Source: Calothrix membranacea FACHB-236 | GTDB lineage: Bacteria; Cyanobacteriota; Cyanobacteriia; Cyanobacteriales; Nostocaceae | Assembly: GCF_014696315.1 (NCBI RefSeq) | Contig: NZ_JACJPX010000010.1 | Coordinates: 62,001 to 126,000 of the forward strand | DNA length: 64,000 bases | Direction: 5' to 3' | Part shown: positions 47,033 through 54,810 of the stretch, one piece after another | Position numbering within the stretch: position 1 is the first letter of the stretch | Layout: each line of letters opens with the position of its first letter | Notes under the pieces: model-generated | What the model was told of the DNA's origin: nothing | What the model saw: only the letters and a program-made list of their open reading frames with translations | Database searches by the model: none | Position numbers and translations under genes: made by a program

Positions 47033-47647
47033 CTATAAAACTCCGACAGTCCTAGCAGCAGCAATTACATCGTCTATCTGCCCAAACTTCAAAGCTTCGA
47101 TGGGGGTTAGCCCATTTAAAGCACTGTTGGGTTTAGTTAGCCAACTAATTTTTGATAAAGCAGGAACATTCAGAGCTTTTAAAACATCAGGTAGCCCAGC
47201 GATTACTCCATCTGGCCCCTCCGGATCGAATTGCCAGGTGGGAAATTTCCAAACTCCGTTATCTTGAACAGCAATTAGACTATTCTTTTTTAAGCGATCG
47301 TGTGGTGTCTGACGGGTCGTATTCAACAAATCGGCTACTTGTGGAGCCGTTAATGAAGATTTAAGTAGTTCTTGTCTCCATTTAAAATTTTTCGTGAGGG
47401 CAGCTAGTTCTAATTTACTATGCTCCTCATCACTGATTTGATTGGCACCAAGCTTAGCAGCAAAGTTGATTTCAGCTTGAGAATACTTTGGCTTGATATT
47501 AGTAGGTGTTAACCGTTCAGCTAAACATTTTATTTCCTCAGGTTGTAATGAATTGAGATAATCCTGAAATTCTCTGGCGATTAGCTCTAGCGCTTGTTTC
47601 ACATATTTCCCGGTAGGAGCGTCAATCGTGACGTTAATGCCGCTCAT
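47033..47647 (-). CDS. Xre/MbcA/ParS-type antitoxin with extra N-terminal region
   Basis: ATG 47647 has AGGAGGGATT directly upstream, a strong ribosome binding site. The 204-residue protein has an extended N-terminus (1-95), a helix-turn-helix (about 99-122, LTAPQVADLLNTTRQTPHDRLKK) and a C-terminal toxin-binding domain of the DUF2384 kind (about 148-200) ending SWLTKPNSALNGLTPIEALKFGQIDDVIAAA, where WL-x-PN-x2-L-x-G-x-x-P-x-E-x-L is the family pattern. It should bind and silence the RES toxin and repress its own promoter. It is divergent from the NACHT gene across a 202-bp region with repeated motifs. Confidence 0.85.
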   Translation of the reverse strand: MSGINVTIDAPTGKYVKQALELIAREFQDYLNSLQPEEIKCLAERLTPTNIKPKYSQAEINFAAKLGANQISDEEHSKLELAALTKNFKWRQELLKSSLTAPQVADLLNTTRQTPHDRLKKNSLIAVQDNGVWKFPTWQFDPEGPDGVIAGLPDVLKALNVPALSKISWLTKPNSALNGLTPIEALKFGQIDDVIAAARTVGVL

Positions 47648-47708
47648 AATCCCTCCTTAGCCGACCACATAACATAATATTCACTTCTTCATGTAAGAGA
47701 TGTCAAAT

Positions 47709-47801
47709 ATCTAGATCTCTAGATTCGCACTCTCATGTATGATTTACAATCATTCTTGAGCATGATTTGTGTATGACTTTTGAGTGATTTATGTATGATT
47801 T
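47709..47801. promoter_or_regulatory. Divergent control region with a dyad and TGTATGAYTT repeats
   Basis: Between the antitoxin and NACHT genes lies an inverted repeat ATCTAGA-TC-TCTAGAT (47709-47724) and three direct repeats TGTATGAYTT at 47736, 47770 and 47792, with related ATGATTT pieces between. These are plausible operators for the antitoxin or the HTH of the NACHT protein. Confidence 0.5.
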
Positions 47802-47849
47802 TACTTAAAAGTAGTAATATAATTAACAAAATCATTAGAGATAGAGGTA

Positions 47850-49349
47850 ATGACTAGGCGATCGCTCCAAGCATCGGCTAAGGGAATTAGTAAGGCTGAA
47901 GCTGCCTTAATCCGTAATTCCTTAACACAGCAAGGGTTAGCCGGAGAACTAGGGATTAGCCGCCAGCCAGTTACTAAATTTTTCCAAGGTAAACCAGTTG
48001 ATCGCTATATCTTCGTGACAATTTGCGAAAAGCTGAACCTCAATTGGGAAGAGATTATCATCTCCTCATCCTTCCCAGAGGTAGAACAGCCAGCCAGCGT
48101 TAGTCAGATGCAAAGTTTGGTGCAGATTGTCCGTGAAAAAGTCCACGACAGTATTCAAAGACGTTGTGGGGTGATGCGGGTGCTAGATATGGAACAGCCA
48201 AGAAGGTTGGATACTATCTACACTGAAGTCAAGATTTGGGAACGAGTAAGTGGACGAAGGCGGCTGGATATTGCGGAGATATCGCGGAATTTTGAGCCAG
48301 GAAAGTTTAACTGCTTTAACTTAGGTAGTTTACAACAACCACGGCGACCAGCCTTAGAAGCCTTAGACAACCACGATAAATTGATGATTTTGGGGAACCC
48401 GGGAAGCGGGAAAACGATATTTTTAAAGTGGTTAGCCATTCAGTGTAACTTAGGCGAGTATAGAGGCGATCGCGTCCCAATTTTTATTCATCTCAAAGAT
48501 TTTGCAGAGGCGAGGGAGCAACCAAACTTATTAGAGTACATTACAGAACAGTTTGAAGAATGCGGGGTTACTTTATCCAATGCAGTACTCAACCTTTTAA
48601 CTGAGGGTTTAGCATTCGTTTTATTGGATGGGTTAGATGAAATTCAGGATGCAGATTTTGAACGAGTTGTCAGGGATATTCACAGGTTTATAACCAGATT
48701 TTATACCAATCGCTTTGTGATTACTTGTAGAGTTGCGGCACGCAAATATATTTTTGAGCAGTTTACAGAAGTAGAAATTGCCGATTTTGATGAGCAGCAG
48801 ATTACTGAGTTTGTCACCAAGTGGTTTCAGGAAGAAGCACCAATAAAATCACAATATTTGTTACACAAGCTACAAGAAAATCAATATCTGCAAGAGTTGG
48901 CTACTAATCCTTTATTGCTGACGTTTTTATGTTTATTTTTTGCCGAGATATCCTATTTTGCCTTTGAACAATCAGAAATTTATCAAGAAGCAGTGAATAT
49001 ATTAATTAAACAATGGGATGAGCAGCGTTATATTCAACGAAATGGAAGTAATCAGCAAATTACTCCACAACTAATCGAAGAATTATTAAGTGAAGTTGCC
49101 CAAAATACTTGGGACAGAAGAGAGTATTTTTTTAAACAAGAAGCGATTGAGAAGCAGATTTGTGAATATATTCAGAATTTATCTGATAGTAAAAGAAATT
49201 TGAATTTAGCGGAAATTGATAGCGAATCGCTTCTCAAGTATATTCAAGTTCAAAATGGGTTATTAGTAGAGAGAGCAAAAAGAATTTACTCTTTTTCTCA
49301 TATTACATTTCAGCAATTTTTAGCTGGTAAACACAGAAGATACTTTTGA
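47850..49349 (+). CDS. HTH-NACHT NTPase, short form lacking a large C-terminal sensor
   Basis: A 499-residue protein. The N-terminus has an Xre-like HTH (about 25-62, QQGLAGELGISRQPVTKFFQGKPVDRYIFVTICEKL). The NACHT domain has Walker A GNPGSGKT (182-189), Walker B FVLLDGLDEI (256-264) and the sensor region NRFVITCRVA, then the helical/winged-helix part ending YSFSHITFQQFLAGKHRRYF. NACHT proteins of bacteria (bNACHT) act in antiphage defence and are often longer, with C-terminal repeat or effector regions. Here the protein stops right after the SFSH-x-TFQ motif, so the sensor is missing or supplied separately. It lies between a toxin-antitoxin pair and an Uma2 gene. Confidence 0.82.
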   Translation: MTRRSLQASAKGISKAEAALIRNSLTQQGLAGELGISRQPVTKFFQGKPVDRYIFVTICEKLNLNWEEIIISSSFPEVEQPASVSQMQSLVQIVREKVHDSIQRRCGVMRVLDMEQPRRLDTIYTEVKIWERVSGRRRLDIAEISRNFEPGKFNCFNLGSLQQPRRPALEALDNHDKLMILGNPGSGKTIFLKWLAIQCNLGEYRGDRVPIFIHLKDFAEAREQPNLLEYITEQFEECGVTLSNAVLNLLTEGLAFVLLDGLDEIQDADFERVVRDIHRFITRFYTNRFVITCRVAARKYIFEQFTEVEIADFDEQQITEFVTKWFQEEAPIKSQYLLHKLQENQYLQELATNPLLLTFLCLFFAEISYFAFEQSEIYQEAVNILIKQWDEQRYIQRNGSNQQITPQLIEELLSEVAQNTWDRREYFFKQEAIEKQICEYIQNLSDSKRNLNLAEIDSESLLKYIQVQNGLLVERAKRIYSFSHITFQQFLAGKHRRYF

Positions 49350-49393
49350 TGTAGTTTTAACTTTTGACTTGTTGGTGAGCGATCGCAATCTCA

Positions 49394-50089
49394 TCAAATA
49401 TTATCTGGATCGATTCCCAATTCTCTGAGCTTGGCTGCTAATCGTTCTTTTTGTTGGCGTTCGGCTTGAGCAACTTCCTCTGCAGTTGGGTAACGAGTAC
49501 CTGTTTCGTCATACCAATACAACGCTTCTCGTTGAATTGTCCCAGAAGTGTAACGCGATCGCCCAATTCCCAATCCAATTTCTGCCATCCAAAAAGGTTC
49601 GCCTATTTGCAGTTGATATTCGCCATCAATCAATTTATACAATTCAAAAGGTTGATGTTGGTCACGTCGCCAGTACTGCGGATTGTAGATAACGTAGTAA
49701 AGGACACCTAATTTGGCATAGATATTGAGCTTATTATCATACTCATCACCAGGCGTTTTGGAAACTACTTCTAAAACCAACTTGGGTACAATGTTTGCTT
49801 CTTCCCAAACTACATAACTTGAGCGCGATGTATCTGCTTTGCGCCGTTGCACTCCTAAGCTCAAAAAACTGTCAGGAACTACTGGTACTAGATGGCTCAC
49901 TCCAGTTGTGTGGTAAATACCCATATCTACCCCAAAAAACCAGTCATTCCTGTTTGCCCAAATTGACTCTAGGAGAAACAACAGTAAATTAGGAATAAAA
50001 TTTTGGTCTTCGTTATCCACTGGCGTATCGTCCGAACAAGGCAGTTCAGCGCTGGTAGGCAGAGCATGGTAGGGTTGAGACTTTACCAT
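49394..50089 (-). CDS. Uma2 (DUF820) family restriction-endonuclease-fold protein
   Basis: A 231-residue protein with the Uma2 PD-(D/E)xK core: GVDMGIYH, PDSFLSLGVQRRK, YVVWEEANIVPKLVLEVVSKTPGDEYDNKLNIYAKLGVLYYVIYNP, where the E-V-x-S and D-x-K-x2-Y motifs are conserved. A basic coiled tail follows (AQAERQQKERLAAKLRELGIDP). The family is greatly expanded in cyanobacteria and its biological role is not settled; it may act in DNA processing or be mobile. It converges on the NACHT gene with a 44-bp gap. Confidence 0.88.
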   Translation of the reverse strand: MVKSQPYHALPTSAELPCSDDTPVDNEDQNFIPNLLLFLLESIWANRNDWFFGVDMGIYHTTGVSHLVPVVPDSFLSLGVQRRKADTSRSSYVVWEEANIVPKLVLEVVSKTPGDEYDNKLNIYAKLGVLYYVIYNPQYWRRDQHQPFELYKLIDGEYQLQIGEPFWMAEIGLGIGRSRYTSGTIQREALYWYDETGTRYPTAEEVAQAERQQKERLAAKLRELGIDPDNI

Positions 50090-50282
50090 AGGTCATTAAT
50101 TATGGTCGTTTGCCCAATAGTTCAATTTTAGGCGATCGCATTTCACTGTATTCAATTTTCTTATCCAATTGTCCTCAAAATAATAGCGATGCCGCTATAC
50201 AATCAACAATAAGTCAGATAGCGGCTATCATTTAGTTCTTAATATTTAATTTTTAATTCTCCTCAGAGTTTTGGCTCAATTA

Positions 50283-51161
50283 CTACTCCCAACGTCCTTC
50301 TTCCCAGGCTTTAATAGCGTAAAAAACAGCGGAATAATCATCATTAGCAAATGACATTTTCATCGCGGAGTGTAAGATTTGCCGCACACCTTTAATACTA
50401 CTGACATCTAATTCAACTGCTTTAGCTTCATTGATAAATAAGTCTGTATCTTTCAACAAATGTTTAGTTGGGAAATTGGGATTGGCAAAATTTCCATCTA
50501 ACATTCGTGCCAGCTTTTTATCAAAAGTAGGAGCATAAAGTACACTTTCTCGCAAAATTTCCATGAATTTCTCTACGTCAATACCCTGACGCTGCACAAA
50601 AGCTAAACTCAACGCAAAGCTAGTTGTCAGCGAGGCAATGAGCTGATTAAGTGCCAATTTCACAGAAGCAGCCGCGCCTACAGGGCCTACTAACCGAGGT
50701 TCCGGGCCAAAATTTTGTAGTAAATTTAAATAGCGCTGAAACTGATCTTCACGAGCGCCTACCATGACAATGAGTTTGCCTGTTTGTGCTTCTGGGATAC
50801 TCCCCAAAACAGGCGCTTCTATATATTCGCCACCAGCAGCTACTACCGCATCTCGAATTTCTTGGCTTTCTGTGGGTGTAATTGTCCCCATTTGAATGAC
50901 GGTGCGTCCTGAGAGAGTCCGCCAGGAAGTGTCAGAAAGCAAGACACTATAAATAGCAGCAGCATTAGTCAGCATGAGAATTATGCAATCAGCAGCGCGA
51001 ATTGCATAGCGGGGATGTGTCGCAATTTCTGCACCAGCTGCTTGTAGTGGTGCTAATTTTTCTGGGGTGCGGTTATAGGCAACTAACTCTATATTTGCAG
51101 CTAATAGCCTTTGGGCCATCGGTAGTCCCATTAGTCCAGTTCCCAGAAATGCCACCTTCAT
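50283..51161 (-). CDS. NAD(P)-dependent beta-hydroxyacid dehydrogenase
   Basis: A 292-residue member of the 3-hydroxyisobutyrate/tartronate semialdehyde dehydrogenase family. The Rossmann motif is FLGTGLMGLPMAQRLL at the N-terminus. The substrate loop reads EAPVLGSIPEAQTGKLIVMVGA, and the catalytic-lysine region is VGAAASVKLALNQLIASLTTSFALSLA (K in the VK-L-x-x-N pattern), with FPTKHLLKDTDLF near the end. Glyoxylate/succinic semialdehyde reductase is the closest functional idea, given GLMG and the family length, but the substrate is not fixed by sequence. It is monocistronic as far as can be seen. Confidence 0.88.
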   Translation of the reverse strand: MKVAFLGTGLMGLPMAQRLLAANIELVAYNRTPEKLAPLQAAGAEIATHPRYAIRAADCIILMLTNAAAIYSVLLSDTSWRTLSGRTVIQMGTITPTESQEIRDAVVAAGGEYIEAPVLGSIPEAQTGKLIVMVGAREDQFQRYLNLLQNFGPEPRLVGPVGAAASVKLALNQLIASLTTSFALSLAFVQRQGIDVEKFMEILRESVLYAPTFDKKLARMLDGNFANPNFPTKHLLKDTDLFINEAKAVELDVSSIKGVRQILHSAMKMSFANDDYSAVFYAIKAWEEGRWE

Positions 51162-51284
51162 TGTTTACGTTCCTTTGGTACAGCAATCGCGTTTCCATTA
51201 TCAGTTAATAGTTAACAGCTAACAGTTACCAGTTAACAGTGTTGACTGATAACTAGTAACTGAATACTGATTACCAGATGGTGA

Positions 51285-51380
51285 TTAGCCACCTGCGGCA
51301 AAAGTTGCCATAATCACAACCGACAGTAAAATACCGGGAGTCAGTAGTGTTATTAGCATTAACAAGTCATGAGTACTCAT
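51285..51380 (-). CDS. 31-residue membrane peptide
   Basis: An ATG at 51380 opens a 31-codon frame ending TAA at 51285-51287, with AGGA 10 nt upstream. The peptide starts MSTHDLLMLI and has one continuous hydrophobic helix (about 6-27) interrupted by a TPG kink, and ends FAAGG. Its size and shape are like small subunits of photosynthetic or NDH complexes, but it does not match PetG, PetL, PetM, PetN or PsbX as I know them. It is flanked by heptamer-like repeats (AGTTAACAGTTACCAG near 51225) and lies upstream of the dehydrogenase gene, same strand. Confidence 0.55.
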   Translation of the reverse strand: MSTHDLLMLITLLTPGILLSVVIMATFAAGG

Positions 51381-51606
51381 AATTTTTAATTCCTGATGCT
51401 TTAGTTCTCACTGTAACAGTGTTACTTAGTCTCTGAAGACTAGTACAGCATTACATAGAGTTTTAAGTTTTCAGCTGGGGTGACAGTGGTGAGTTAAGAG
51501 TTGGAGAGACGCGGAGAGACGCGATGAATCGCGTCTGTACAAGAGTCAAAATTTATTTGTATATTTCTCTTCTCCTATTCCCCATTACCCATTACCCAAT
51601 CTACTT

Positions 51607-52833
51607 TCACTCTGGCATAGTTAAGCCTTTAAGTGATTGCGAGATGGCTTTGTCTTTTAATCCTTTGCTTTGAACTAAGACTCCAAAGCCACCTAGTCCT
51701 AAAGGGTTAAGAAGTTCGTGTAGAGATTCTCGCCGCCGCAACAATTGTGAAATCGATTGTTCTTGATGAGAAAGGGCTGCAATGCGAGTTCCCAACCCTA
51801 AAGCCATCAAAAATAATCCTTGCTGGGTAAAACCAACTTTATCTAAACCGCAGCGATCGCCCCATCGCTCCAAAGCAGTAAAATCAACGTGAGCTGTAAT
51901 ATCTTGCTGCCCAATGTTGACATAAGGGTTGTCATGGTGGCGATGGTGATAATAGCACTGTAACGTTCCTTGCGATCGCCTGGGGTTATAGTAACGACTA
52001 GCGGGGTAGCCATAATCAATTGTTAACACATAGCCACAATGCAAGCGGTCTGCCACTATACTCAACCAATCTAGAGCAGCTAAATTAATCTCACTACGGT
52101 AGCCATCTGTATAAGCACCTTGGGTAATTTCAATTCCCACTAAATCGAAATATTCTGCTAACCGAGGCGTAGAAGGTTCCCCTGAAATTTCCACAAATGA
52201 TGATGGAAAAGATAGGTTAGCAGCCGCAGATGAGAAAGTTGGTAGAGGTGAAAAATCAATATCTCCCTCTCCCCTGGTTGTCACATAAATTTCTCGCAGT
52301 TCCCCTACTTCTAGGATAAACTGATGTACTGGCAATGCATCCACCAATTCATTAGAAAAAAAACAACCTGTAATGGAATTTGGTGTTATTGCCTCTAAAT
52401 CGCACCACTGTACAGAGAAATCTTGTAAAGTTTGCTGCTGTTCTTGCTTAAGTGATGGCGATTTCTCCACAATGATATATTCCAGGGCAGCAAAAAAGTT
52501 GGGATAGTTCTGCTGACAGTAATTCAGGATATGCGATGCTAACAGACCTTGCCCTGCTCCCATTTCTACCAAAGAAAAGGTATCAGGTTGCCCTAAAATT
52601 TTCCACATCTGCAGAAATTGTTCTGCTAGTAATTCGCCAAAGTCATTGCCAAGATGGACAGAAGTAAAAAAATCACCACCCTCAAACCCAATTTTGACTG
52701 CATTGCTGGAATAATAACCATGTTCAGGATGATATAACACCATATCCATGTATTCAGCAAAAGTAATTCGTCGTTGGGGACTAGTTTGAATAAGATTGGC
52801 AATAGCTTTACATAGTGCGGTATTGGAATCCAT
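51607..52833 (-). CDS. MidA/NDUFAF7-family SAM-dependent methyltransferase
   Basis: A 408-residue protein with the family signature ITFAEYMDMVLYHPEHGYYSS, GDFFTSVHLGNDFGELLAEQFLQMW, SAM-binding LVEMGAGQGLLASHIL and CFFSNELVDALPVHQF, then LTIDYGYPASRYYNPRRSQGTLQCYYHHRHHDNPY. The human homologue methylates an arginine in a complex I subunit and is needed for its assembly. A related role in cyanobacterial NDH-1 or another complex is possible (inference). A stretch of about 40 residues rich in Ser/Ala/Pro (about 200-225) is an insertion. Confidence 0.9.
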   Translation of the reverse strand: MDSNTALCKAIANLIQTSPQRRITFAEYMDMVLYHPEHGYYSSNAVKIGFEGGDFFTSVHLGNDFGELLAEQFLQMWKILGQPDTFSLVEMGAGQGLLASHILNYCQQNYPNFFAALEYIIVEKSPSLKQEQQQTLQDFSVQWCDLEAITPNSITGCFFSNELVDALPVHQFILEVGELREIYVTTRGEGDIDFSPLPTFSSAAANLSFPSSFVEISGEPSTPRLAEYFDLVGIEITQGAYTDGYRSEINLAALDWLSIVADRLHCGYVLTIDYGYPASRYYNPRRSQGTLQCYYHHRHHDNPYVNIGQQDITAHVDFTALERWGDRCGLDKVGFTQQGLFLMALGLGTRIAALSHQEQSISQLLRRRESLHELLNPLGLGGFGVLVQSKGLKDKAISQSLKGLTMPE

Positions 52834-53179
52834 AAAATTTTGTGTGGAGTAAGACTATCATTATTAATTTGATTATCAATTTTTACTTTAAAACCAACTT
52901 GGCTTTATAGTCTGCAAAGTTTCAAACTTAATTTGAATATACTGATTTAAATTACATTGTATTTCAGGATAATGAAGTCAATGTAGGATGCGTTAGCGAC
53001 AGCGTAACGCATCCTACATTTATTGGTAAATTTATCTTTTAGTATTTTCGAGGAACACAACATATTGTGACCTGACAATTATCTGTAACTGTTTTTTCCT
53101 TTTGTTTGGAATTAGGAAAGCAAAAGTTAAGATAATTCTAGTAAAAGGTTGGCTATTTTAAATAATATTGTCATGTTTA
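52834..53179. other. Intergenic region with one dyad repeat
   Basis: 346 bp between two leftward genes. Apart from the inverted repeat at 52980-53020 nothing is recognised. Confidence 0.45.
52980..53020. repeat. Dyad repeat with 16-bp arms (TAGGATGCGTTA type)
   Basis: Perfect arms 52980-52995 and 53005-53020 around GCGACAGCG. The inner sequence GTAGGATGCGTTAGCG and its complement recur in Nostoc-type genomes as dispersed palindromes, and a half copy is seen near 23278. Confidence 0.75.
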
Positions 53180-53569
53180 TTATCCACTGACTAATGACAC
53201 TAGTACACCATTAATATCGCGGACGCGAGCAACCATTTGTCCACCAGCTTGACGTTTTGGCGCATCTAATGATTTTGCACCTGCTCCCAATGCTCTCATA
53301 TAAGCAGTAGCAACATCCGGTGTGATCAATGAGATTTGAATTAAGGAAGGCGCTTGTATAATATCGTTAGCGTAGAAGCCATGAGGAAATAATGTTTGGG
53401 CTTCATTAGTTGAGGAAAAAGCCAGGGTAGTTTCACCAGTTTCCATTTCTGCCCAAGTAACTTGATTCTGCTCTCGAATAGTGCGACGAACAAGACCAAA
53501 GGCTTTTTCGTAAAACTCAACGGTCTTCATGACATCATCTACCCAAATTACTGTATGACCAAATTTCAT
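53180..53569 (-). CDS. VOC (glyoxalase/bleomycin-resistance fold) protein
   Basis: A 129-residue VOC domain protein, MKFGHTVIWVDDVMKTVEFYEKAFGLVRR at the N-terminus and DVATAYMRALGAGAKSLDAPKRQAGGQMVARVRDINGVLVSLVSG at the end, the usual paired beta-alpha-beta3 modules. The metal-ligand His (H5) and Glu (in WAEMETGETTLAF) are plausible but a specific reaction cannot be assigned. The C-terminal half matches bleomycin-resistance-like subgroups (PDVATAY). It is divergent from the lipoprotein gene, with 41 bp between the two starts. Confidence 0.85.
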   Translation of the reverse strand: MKFGHTVIWVDDVMKTVEFYEKAFGLVRRTIREQNQVTWAEMETGETTLAFSSTNEAQTLFPHGFYANDIIQAPSLIQISLITPDVATAYMRALGAGAKSLDAPKRQAGGQMVARVRDINGVLVSLVSG

Positions 53570-53610
53570 CTTTGTTTCTCCTAAGTTATAGTTGCTGTAA
53601 ATGCAAAAAT

Positions 53611-54066
53611 ATGTGGAAAAATCAAAAACTTATATTATTAATACCTTTATTATTACTCTCTGGTTGTCTAAAGTTTGGTAATAACTACAGTTCTAAGAAT
53701 GAGCAAGAACCCCCTTTAGAGGTAATAGAAAAGTGGTTGGGTGCGCCTTTACCTAGTAGTTATTCAGATTTAAAGTATGAAATTATTAGTGATACTCCCG
53801 ACTCACAAGTCAGAATAGCTGTCAATGTCCCAAAGGAATATTTTCAAACTCTAATTAATGAAAAAAATTTAGTCAAATATGACGACTTGAAAAACAAACT
53901 ACCTGATGACTTGAAGCCAAGAGAATGGCAGGAAAGCAATCAAACTAAAGATTTCATTAAAAAACCCCTGCCCAGCACCACAATATGGATAACGAAAAAT
54001 GAGTTTTATCCTAAATATCTTTGGTATCAACAACAAAGATTATATCTAGTTTATGTATCAAGATAA
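53611..54066 (+). CDS. Small lipoprotein, unknown function
   Basis: ATG 53611 (MWKNQKLILLIPLLLLSGC) gives a proper lipoprotein signal with lipobox LSGC (Cys 19); the frame goes 13 codons further upstream but lacks sense there. The mature part (about 132 residues) has no family I know: EVIEKWLGAPLPSSYSDLKYEIISDTPDSQVRIAVNVPKEYFQTL and ...PSTTIWITKNEFYPKYLWYQQQRLYLVYVSR. It could be a periplasm-facing membrane-attached protein. It is convergent with the GAF gene (13 bp apart). Confidence 0.65.
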   Translation: MWKNQKLILLIPLLLLSGCLKFGNNYSSKNEQEPPLEVIEKWLGAPLPSSYSDLKYEIISDTPDSQVRIAVNVPKEYFQTLINEKNLVKYDDLKNKLPDDLKPREWQESNQTKDFIKKPLPSTTIWITKNEFYPKYLWYQQQRLYLVYVSR

Positions 54067-54079
54067 GCAAGCAACTTAT

Positions 54080-54619
54080 TTAACTTTCGACGATACAAGG
54101 TGCGGTTGCTAGAGTAGTTGCTGCTGTTTGCATCTGTTCAATATCTGATGGCGACCAAACATGAGGCGCTTGACAGTGATGGGCTACTAACAATCCCCAT
54201 AACCCTTTAGGTATCAAAACTGGTACTACTAAATTGGCACGCACCTGCAAACTGCGGAGAAAATCTCGATGACAATCATGCAATGATTCTAATTCAATAT
54301 CCGCGATCGCTCTGACTCGTCCTGCTAAATACAAGTTGGCATACTCTTGGTTAAAACAATTATCTGGCCCTTTGGAACCAAAAATCGAGTATTCGCTAGC
54401 GGCTACAGATTCCGCCGTTACCTGCCCATGCCATTTGCCATAAAAGTAATATAAAGCTACGCGGTCAACCTGAAGCGAATTTCTAAGTTGGTTGATCGTG
54501 TCTCGAACTAATGCATCTCGCTGCATCCTGATGACTAGACGGTCTAGTACCTTTTGCAAACCCTGCTCATAATTACTTTTGGGGCTGGGTTCAAATTCAG
54601 AGTAGGAATGAATTTGCAC
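54080..54619 (-). CDS. Single GAF domain, candidate DXCF cyanobacteriochrome
   Basis: A 179-residue protein made of one GAF domain. It contains D86-N87-C88-F89 in the position of the second cysteine of DXCF-type cyanobacteriochromes and C116-H117 in the canonical bilin-attachment site, followed by the family stretch FLRSLQVRANLVVPVL and WGLLVAHHC. These are the residues needed for a linear tetrapyrrole chromophore. No output domain is fused, so it would work by protein interaction. Many non-photosensory GAF domains share parts of this signature, so bilin binding is a hypothesis. GAF1 of the kinase at 18.1 kb is a near relative but has Gln after the cysteine. Confidence 0.75.
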   Translation of the reverse strand: MQIHSYSEFEPSPKSNYEQGLQKVLDRLVIRMQRDALVRDTINQLRNSLQVDRVALYYFYGKWHGQVTAESVAASEYSIFGSKGPDNCFNQEYANLYLAGRVRAIADIELESLHDCHRDFLRSLQVRANLVVPVLIPKGLWGLLVAHHCQAPHVWSPSDIEQMQTAATTLATAPCIVES

Positions 54620-54810
54620 AAGTTTAAGATTACGGAGGATTCAGTACTTTTGGCTGTTGATCAAGAAGTATTAGATTTTTACAAAAAAATATATTAATTG
54701 ATTTGCAAAAATGATAGCACCGCAGACTGGCGATAAATCCTAAAGGAAAAATTAACTTTTATCGGAACTATAGGTAAAATACATAAGCCTGGTCTTTTTT
54801 TTTCTATATC

